This document shows positions 56,673-64,000 of a stretch of 64,000 nucleotides of DNA, in pieces. The stretch is from NCBI RefSeq assembly GCF_921293095.1, contig NC_060254.1:63038069-63102068 (forward strand), written 5' to 3'. Origin of the DNA: Ischnura elegans. Its lineage: Eukaryota; Arthropoda; Insecta; Odonata; Coenagrionidae. Position 1 is the first letter of the stretch, and each line of letters starts with the position of its first letter. Position numbers and translations under genes: made by a program. A model generated the notes under the pieces. That model searched no databases. It was not told the DNA's origin and saw only the letters and a program-made list of their open reading frames with translations.

Positions 56673-59389
56673 TACTACCACTCAACCAGCATCGATATGC
56701 GTGTGGCAGGAGGTGTTAGGACTTCAAACACATGTCACTCACCTCTACATTAATTACTTTTACTATTGAAGTATTCAACCGATTAAAGTTGGTTTGCATG
56801 AAGCATTTAAAAAATATTCTGGCAGTCTGTCCTCCCTGCATGGCCTTCGCTCTTCATTTCATAATAAGGCATACTCCCTTTCATTCTACCTACAAATCGT
56901 ATTCTCTTCCCTCCACTACCTTAAAATTATACCCCTTAACACCGTTTTCAACATCCCCTTCCAAAAAAATTCAATTCAATATTTGAGAGATTTAGCAGAT
57001 ACGTCATTATTTTAAGTCCTTTATTGTTCAGGGAAAAAAACGAGTTAGCTACCGTTAAAAACATAACACTCCAAAGAGCTCGTATAAAAATAAATTATAC
57101 TACAATTGCCTCTTTTGAATACTCAAAACCCTGCAGAATTAAAAACATGGTTTGTTTATTTGTTTTCAATTATTAAAACGATCGAAAATCATGTGAACTA
57201 CTAACTGCCGCTGCAGAAGTATGTGCACAACTGGTACAGTTTTTTAATATAGCGGGGAGAAAATCGATTCAACGCCAATTTTTTATTAGCGCAGTGCCAT
57301 TAATTCGCCGGCAATAATTCATGGAATGATTTTATACTTTTCTCTTCCTACGCACCCCTTGCTATCCTACGCATGGGAAAAGTTCGCACCAAAATGTATC
57401 CCCGGCCAGCTCACTTTGCATGAATCTTTGGTAATAAACCGGCGTGATGTAAACTACCATACTAGAATTGCACCTATTGTTACAGGAAGCGGATGCACTC
57501 CATATTTCTTCAGTAATAAGAGTTAAAAATGTAGGAATGGAAGAAAAATTTTAATGTTATAGTCATAGGTCACACTCGGAAGAATGAACCTTTTCTAGCG
57601 TCTCTACAATGAAAAGCTAACCTGAAAGCATACATAAAAATAAATAATTCTACATTCTGCACAAGTACTCCGCAAATCGCCTACAGTGGCTTACAAGCAA
57701 AACCACGGGTGAGTAATGAGAAAGACGATAGTAATAGAAGACCGAATGACGTTCAGTATTCTCGCTTTAACGGCCTCGTCATTTTAGACTGAGATTTTCT
57801 AGTTCTCTTCGACTGTTCAAAACCAACCGACCTTAAAGACACGAGGTGGGTGTTTTAAATCCTCGGGCGCAAATGAGGGGCAAGAGAGAATACAGGGGCG
57901 GGAGGCGGAGAAACGCTGAAAGGAGTTGGGTGAATGGCGCACACAAGGAGCCTTTCACGCACGGATGGAGATTTTGGGTGCCAAGTCGGAGAGGCATCGC
58001 CTCACTCCTTCAATTTCCATTTCATCGCGAGGGTTTCAGAAAAAAAATCAACGAGAGAAAAAGCAGGACCAAGACATCCGTGGGGCGAAAGAAAGCTGCT
58101 AAGCGTTGACGAGAGAGGGAGAGATAGAGACGTTTTCAAGAGGAATGAAAAATACACAACGACGGAATGGAAATTGCAAGGAGCCACGGGAACAGCATAC
58201 AATCGCTTGGGAACTCTCCATTATCCTAAATTATCTCCTTTAGCGGTTCCCCGTTTTTTATATACCACTTGGAGTGCGACCAAATTGTGAACTGGAAGGA
58301 GAAAAATGCGGCCGCACAAAGGAGAATATCGTGAAGCAGGTCACCGGTTTGCACAAGACGCGCGTAGGTACTCTCATTGCGAGGAAGTGGGAGGCAATAC
58401 CGTCAAGGAGGTAAATAGGAAAGTGTAAGGGACAAGAAACAATTACTCGGATCATTAACTCAGAATTTAAAGGGGAAATCGTAATTCATGCGAAGTCATG
58501 CCATTCACAAAAGTCGTGCCTTCTATCTGTGGAAGAGGTATAAACGAAACAAGGTGAAAGATATGTTGCGTGTTGCACTAAACTTCGGACTCTAGACGTG
58601 TTTGCCGTTTCATAAAGAAGAAACGCATCCCTTCACTCTAAATAGAAAGTACAGAAAAATGAAGCACCCAACGCACGGCGTTCTCTTGTTTTTATTTCCA
58701 TATCGTTCCTATCACTAATAACTTGCACTCATCGTTAAGGAGACGCTGCGGGAACTCACGCAGGATTTCGCTACAATTAATGAGCATAAATATCGATAGC
58801 CGCTATTATAAGACCATACTTAACGACATAACAACAGGATGAAAATGCTTAGCGCATCTCTTAATTTTTGAACACCGGCATTCACACCAAATAATGAAGT
58901 TTTATCCAACATTGACGTTCGATCAATATGACAATGGCCGGTCGTGTTTCACGGATAAAATCCAATGCACAGTTTTTAATTAATACGATTTTCCATTAAA
59001 AAGTAGAATTCAATAATACAGAAAGGCGTAAAAAGAGATTACTTGACTAAGTGAGATATAACCGTTCCTTCCAGTCCGTTAAGAAAAGTAGTAATGCAAT
59101 GTAAGAACAAATTGATTATCATTTTTGGAAACTAGTCCAACTACGATTGCTAATCAACTGACTACAAATAGAATCTAACATTTTGGCTTATTTTTTTCAG
59201 TAATATTAGCACTAATCTCCACAAAGCGAGTTTATAAAAACGTTATGATATAAAAAAATCACTTGTATTCCGTTTCTTCTCACTACCTCAATTTACTTAA
59301 GGTTGAGGAGGCTATTTAAACTTTTCCACTTAAAGCACACCCTAGATCATGTTTGTGTAACTTTATTCCTCGTTGCTGAGGGCGGATAA
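56673..59389. other. No gene recognised
   Basis: A-richer plus strand. A purine-rich, GC-richer patch at about 57840-58450 holds opposing incidental ORFs. No repeat boundary noted. Confidence 0.35.
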
Positions 59390-59662
59390 ATAGCTGTTAT
59401 TCCGACGCCCCCACACTCAGCACGACACCGTGGCACCTCGACGCCTTCAACCGGGATTGTTATCGCCCACGACTCTATTAATCGCTCGCCTCGTCGACTT
59501 TTTTCTTACTCCTCGGGTGTCAACCGCCCTGTCCCTTGTCCCGTTTTCGCTCCTTGCATTCATAGGCAGCGATGGCTACTTTTTTCTTGTCCTTTTCTTC
59601 TTGATCGATTTTTTTCCACTGAGCTGCTCCCTAAGAGTCAATGTGAGGTTTCCAATCCCATA

Positions 59663-60397
59663 TTGAAGGAGTTATTGGATCGTGTCAAGGTAATCCAAGA
59701 AAACCAAAGTGAGTTTGTGAATTCTATAAAAAACGACATAAGTGAACTAAAGAAAGTTATATCAACCTGGGAAAGCTTAATCAACGAACATAGCAAAACT
59801 ATTTCTCTAATTAGCGAGTCACTATCAAATATAAGTGGTAAATTCGACGGTATGGTGGCTGAAAATGAAATTTTGTTGAAGCGAGTCGCTAACCTTGAAG
59901 CTCAGTTGAACACATGGGAGCAGGACTCTCTACGGAATGTCGTAGAAATTCACGGGATCCCATTTAAGTCTGATGAGGTATTGGAGACCCTTGTCTGTCA
60001 AGTTGGGCTGGGCCTTGGGGTCAAGTTAGATGCCAGTGATGTCGATTATGCATATAGACTGAAGGCCCGTTCAAACTTACCTAACAACAGACCCCCTTCC
60101 ATCCGGGTTCGGTTCATGAGATCGAATTTAGCACGAGAAATACTGGAAGCTCGAAAAGCAAAAAGGAGTTTCTCAACAAGAGATGTTGGATTCAGTGATT
60201 CCCCTAACTACCCCATCTATGTCAATGAATCACTCAGTGCTTTGAATCGTAAAGTGTATGCTAAGGCGAGAGAGCTTAAAAAGAACGGTAAACTTAAATA
60301 CTTATGGATAAGAGGGGGGAAAATATTTGCAAGGGAATGTGATGGGAGTGAGCGAATTCTTTTACGCACCGAAGGCGATCTCCATGCCCTTCAATGA
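59663..60397 (+). CDS. LINE ORF1 protein (coiled coil plus FP-C-like domain)
   Basis: About 244 residues, still open. An N-terminal heptad-rich coiled coil (ISELKKVISTW through NEILLKRVANLEAQL, about residues 20-82) is followed by RNVVEIHGIP, ALD-type acidic residues, VDYAYRLKAR, RPPSIRVRF, IYVNESLSALNRKVYAKARE, KYLWIRGGKIFAR. These are hallmarks of the FP C-terminal-like domain common in arthropod LINE ORF1 proteins, which bind RNA and act as chaperones. No ATG exists near the start; the frame is open upstream to 59390 without a methionine, so the original start is lost or further divergence has hidden it. The stop overlaps the next ATG (60394-60397). Confidence 0.75.
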   Translation: MKELLDRVKVIQENQSEFVNSIKNDISELKKVISTWESLINEHSKTISLISESLSNISGKFDGMVAENEILLKRVANLEAQLNTWEQDSLRNVVEIHGIPFKSDEVLETLVCQVGLGLGVKLDASDVDYAYRLKARSNLPNNRPPSIRVRFMRSNLAREILEARKAKRSFSTRDVGFSDSPNYPIYVNESLSALNRKVYAKARELKKNGKLKYLWIRGGKIFARECDGSERILLRTEGDLHALQ

Positions 60398-61258
60398 CCA
60401 CTCGTAACCACTTTGTTTGTGGTGATTATCATGTGATAGCAATTTCTGAATCCTGGTTGAAACCATCTGTGCCCACTGAATATGTTAATTTGGATAATTA
60501 TATATTGTTACGAAACGACAGGTTGGAACGAAGTGGTGGAGGTGTGTGTGTATATATAAAAGAGAATCTCAATGGAAAGATACTGTCCTGTGTCAATGAA
60601 AACTTCAAGCTTGAATTTATGTTTGTTGAAATAACATGTCCTCTTGGAAAGATTTTACTCGGTGTTGTTTACAGACCTCCTAAGGTTGGTTACTTGAGTG
60701 AATGTTTTGAATGTACGCTGGCAGGCTTCCTTCCGTCATATAATAACATACTTAATTTGTGGTGACTTTAACTCGGATCTTTTAAAGATTACGCATGACA
60801 GTAACTACATAAGAGACCTATGTTTCAGGTTCAATCTGTCTTTAGTACCATCTCATCCAACTCATCATCGGCTCACATCAAGTACTCTATTAGATAAATT
60901 TATTATAGATGACCTTTCTAAAATAAAGGAACATGGCCAATATCCAGTTCCTTTCTTATCTGATCATGATTTAATATACATAAAATTTAATCTTAAGGTG
61001 CCAAAAATGAAAGAGAAGGTAATTTGCTACCGCGATTTCAGTAAATTTGTTCTCCGTAATTTTCAAGAAGAATTTGATAATATGCCATGGGCAGACTTCA
61101 TGTCCACCAATTCTGTAGATACCAAGGTATCAACCCTTATGATTAATTTAAATCAATTATTAGATATTCATGTCCCACTAAAAAGTTTTACTCCGAAACG
61201 AAACCAACTTCCATGGATAACCCCGGAAATAAAAATATTATCAATTAAAGGGACATAA
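60394..61258 (+). pseudogene. LINE ORF2 apurinic-like endonuclease, broken
   Basis: Motifs of the exonuclease-endonuclease-phosphatase fold appear in order: VIAISESWL, SGGGVCVYIKE, LGVVYRPPK, ICGDFNSD, then LDKFIIDD and LSDHDLIYIKF. The first block (the N-R-S-L region) is missing after the ATG, so about 20-30 residues are deleted. A frameshift lies between about 60735 and 60765, because the GDFN half is in another frame. A second shift near 61250 moves to RRSYTRRKSKK. After that the reverse transcriptase is gone. Non-functional. Confidence 0.75.
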
Positions 61259-61527
61259 TTCGCCGCAGTTACACAAGGAGAAAATCTAAAAAAACTTTTT
61301 CTGGAGTATAAAAAACCGAGAAATTAATTAATTAATGAATTAGTTAATCAATTCAAAATGAAAATGTTTGTTTATTTACTCGAAAAATAAGATTGTAATT
61401 AAAATACTGTAATATACTTGTCATTAATACTGTTAAATTGTATTTTCACTTTTTCTATGTTGTTCACTGCAGAGACTTAACTGTAAAATTTGATATGTTC
61501 CATAGGACAAGGTCCTAGAACAATAAA

Positions 61528-61556
61528 TTTATTATTATTATTATTATTATTATTAT
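61528..61556 (+). repeat. TTA microsatellite (LINE tail)
   Basis: About nine TTA units directly after AATAAA, the usual simple-repeat tail of this LINE group. Confidence 0.85.
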
Positions 61557-61584
61557 ATCCTCATCAGGAATCGATCATCACGCC

Positions 61585-61935
61585 CACGAATATTACAAAA
61601 GAGGATCCTCGAGTCTGCCTCTAAATGAGTTGTCACCCACCGCGCATTTAAATGGGTTTACAAAAGTCGCCACTCGTGTCGTTGACGGACAAATTGATCC
61701 GAGCTTCACGGGTAAAATGGTATGATTTGGGGTAATAACTGCAATTTATACACATGATACTGTGAACCATCAATTTCTAACTTTTCAATGCTATTCCTCG
61801 CAATAAAAAATATTTTAGTGAAAAATATTGGATCGCAAAGCACTCATCACTGCGTAGCGGACGTTTTTGAAAACCGATTAAAATGCGACCGAAGTGCCCA
61901 CAGAAATCAGCCTTCTATGGGATGGAATTGAGACT
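61585..61935 (+). repeat. Dispersed repeat family, copy B (partner 28005-28372)
   Basis: Same order of blocks as copy A, 33.6 kb away and in the same orientation; indels shift the frame relative to copy A. It begins about 30 bp after the LINE tail. Confidence 0.65.
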
Positions 61936-64000
61936 TCTCAATGCAGTCCCCTTGATCACGCCCATGCTGTTTTAACTTCATTATATCAACGCGGTTCGTA
62001 TTTTTAAATTACCGTGTGAAGTTTAATTTGAATGCCTCGTTTTATACTTATAGAGCACATTAGGATGGATAAAAAATGTGAAGCATCGTGGTGAGTTGGA
62101 GTTGATCACATCGTGAATATTATGGAATTACCTTAATACTAAGGAATTACCTATGTTCTCATTGAATTTCTAGGGATGGAAACTAGTTTTTAAACCAAAA
62201 GAATTTGGGTTGAAGTCGGCATCGCTGCAAGAGTTATCGTGGCTTGAGCGTGGAGGTTAGTCATGGCGATTTCTCTCAATCATTGCCTTATTTTTTTTAC
62301 TGAAAATTGGAGCCTCTATTCTCATTTATTTTTTAGATTTGGAGATTCCGTCAAGTCGATGGAGAAATGAAGGATAGGGTGCAGTGTTGATCAAATTTAG
62401 TACTGATGAATGTTGGTGATGATGAGGAAACTGCTTCAAAAGTTGTTCCGGTAACCAAAAGAGAAATCAATGAGAAGAAGACCAGAGGTCTGCTATGGAT
62501 GGCTTCCCGAATGAATGGCTACGAATGCTTCTGAAAGAGGAAAACGGTTTGCTATTTGAATTATTGAGCGAAAAGACTGCTCGTGTTTACTGGTATCTAT
62601 CGACGATTCGGAGCTAAAATTATTGGGTACCGTCCTAATTCATCGCGTGTTTGGTGTAACTTCCTATCCCGTGTTTGACGTATCTTTCGAATACTGACAT
62701 CAGTTCTTACACAATAATCATGTTGAATGGTAGTGAATCTATACCGTCTTTCCCCTACTATAATATAATTATTGACTTTCAGAAGTACCAAGGAGATTCG
62801 GCTGTGTTCGTGCATCTTAATATAATATTTTTTCCTGTTTGCTAATATTTTCTCTTGCAAGTATCTATTTGCTAATGAATTTTTTTGCAGAAAAAAGTTT
62901 CAAGTGTATATTTTTATTATTTTTTCCTTAGCGCTTCACTGATTAAGTTTTGCTGTCTGACATAAATATCACTTTATTCCTTACGTTTTATTCTGTCTAA
63001 TATAAGCAATTGGTCAACTTACTTATTGATCCTTCTTCAAGTTTTCATCGCCTCGCGCTTTCACTTTCCCTTTTTTCTATGGAATAGTTCATCTACGTAA
63101 GATACTGCTCTCTCCGGTATTCCTTTTATCTAGGTACCTATGAGTTGAATGGAAGGTACGGATTGATGATCAATGCTGTGAAAAACTATTAAACAAGCTT
63201 TTCTCCTGATTACATTTTGAGGTGATATTTTTCACACGAGAAAGAATATTTTTCCATGATTAATTGAACAAGAATATGTAGCTAAATGAGTCTTCTATCA
63301 AGTTCTCTTCAGCGTGGTGGAAACTATTTTTTAAGCGTCATTTTTTCACTGCATATATTTTTTAATGAAAAAAATGGCAAGCATCCAAGGTAGCCCTTCA
63401 TCCCTAATGGGATGAGTGAGATAAAAGCTAGAGAATTCCTGACTAAGCAATTTCTTGGAGAGTATGAAGTTTTTACGATTTTGTGGTTTATTGTCTGTGT
63501 CTAATTTTTTAGAAGATTTGTGATAAGTATACTTTTACTTGCAAAGTAAAATAATTAATTCTCCTTCAGCGTAAAGTCATGCGTAAATATCTTGCAATAA
63601 TTTGCTCAAATCATGCTCGTTCTTGTTTGTTAGCTTCAGTGACGTTCTATCGATGACATTCTTCGATAGAACGCCACAGATTAGCCAGACAGAACGCCAC
63701 ATCGCACAGATTTTATTCTCCTGGGTATTTAACAAAAGTTCTTCTCGACATCTCCATTTTTCAAGGCTTTTTCGAGGAACTTATTTCCTTTCTTTTATGA
63801 TAATTGTTACAATAATAGGAGTATGTTGACGTAAAAACAAAACGCGGTGTTGAGATATGTGGAGATATGTACGGGAGGGGCTGCCTTTCTACGCATCGGT
63901 TGGTGTCCTTGACAGAAAAGTTTTAAATAGCGACTTTGTCATGCTTTATCACTTGTTTATTTTGTCGAGAAATTGGTATTTTTAGCTTCTATGATTTAAA
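61936..64000 (+). other. No gene recognised; T-rich plus strand
   Basis: Intron-like. A 42-codon ORF at 62406-62534 (MNVGDDEETASKVVPVTKRE...) has coding-like composition but no supporting context. A perfect 11-bp hairpin is at 63643-63673. Confidence 0.35.
63643..63673. repeat. Perfect short hairpin with nearby direct repeat
   Basis: CGTTCTATCGA (63643-63653) and its exact inverse (63663-63673) flank a 9-base loop. AGAACGCCACA occurs at about 63669 and again at about 63691. Confidence 0.65.

Larger units (their letters stand above)
59390..61556 (+). mobile_element. Internally deleted LINE (non-LTR retrotransposon)
   Basis: In order: a frame open from 59390 that includes ORF1, an AUGA stop-start overlap, an endonuclease region with frameshifts, a 3' UTR, AATAAA (61522-61527) and a TTA-repeat tail (61528-61556). 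The reverse-transcriptase domain is absent: only about 0.3 kb lies between the endonuclease end and the tail. ORF1 type and endonuclease motifs point to the Jockey/CR1-like group. It could have spread only with help from intact relatives. Confidence 0.8.

Noticed and set aside
1-64000. CRISPR array, bacterial operon, viral genome or rRNA segment
   Set aside because: No regularly spaced identical repeats, no ribosome-binding-site-led gene clusters, no viral gene set and no rRNA-like conserved blocks were seen.

Overview
The window looks like a piece of a large, AT-rich arthropod (most likely insect) nuclear genome. Coding exons are short and far apart with GT-AG introns of about 0.6 to more than 5 kb. 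Most of the rest is decayed LINEs, tRNA-derived SINE-like pieces, MITEs (several with intact target-site duplications) and foldback elements. There are no operons, CRISPR arrays or rRNA genes, and nothing prokaryotic.

Layout. 1-7.5 kb is repeat-rich intergenic DNA: a SINE-like element, two related hAT-type MITEs (2339-2642, 6227-6498), a scrambled local duplication block (about 3.28-5.48 kb) and a LINE reverse-transcriptase tail at 7.2 kb. 8-21.6 kb holds a complete minus-strand gene that I could assemble exon by exon: a MARCH2/3-type membrane RING-CH E3 ubiquitin ligase (four coding exons, 274 codons, phases consistent at every junction). Its introns carry a 2.5 kb long-TIR transposon, a hAT-type MITE, a SINE, a LINE 3' end split by a nested pogo-like element, and two decayed LINE C-termini. 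About 0.8 kb upstream, head-to-head, a plus-strand gene begins at 22401. It encodes a signal peptide followed by a Ser/Glu-rich secreted or lumenal region. Only its first exons are recognisable, so it may run far downstream.

From about 25.8 kb to 64 kb I find no convincing multi-exon gene. The plus strand looks T+G-rich, as sense introns often are, from about 27 to 54.8 kb. It becomes A-richer at about 54.8-61.5 kb and then T-rich again. CpG-rich promoter-like patches lie near 27.3-29.4, 38.5, 45.9-46.6, 55.9-56.3 and 57.9-58.4 kb. A 90-codon ORF with one membrane segment (37144-37416) is the only stand-alone small-gene candidate. The region also holds a 661-bp hAT MITE with a perfect 8-bp duplication (30965-31625), several foldbacks with arms of 45-118 bp, a deletion derivative of a mariner-like transposon (48.6-49.1 kb), two nuclear-receptor-type palindromes (45.89-45.95 kb), and an internally deleted LINE with ORF1, endonuclease and tail (about 59.39-61.56 kb).

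Most interesting points: a LINE 3' end carrying a sense-orientation AATAAA sits 65 bp before the membrane exon of the MARCH gene; the divergent promoter pair; tandem splice acceptors and a possible cassette exon in the plus-strand gene; and a recurrent stem-CGAAAC hairpin shared by unrelated-looking foldbacks.
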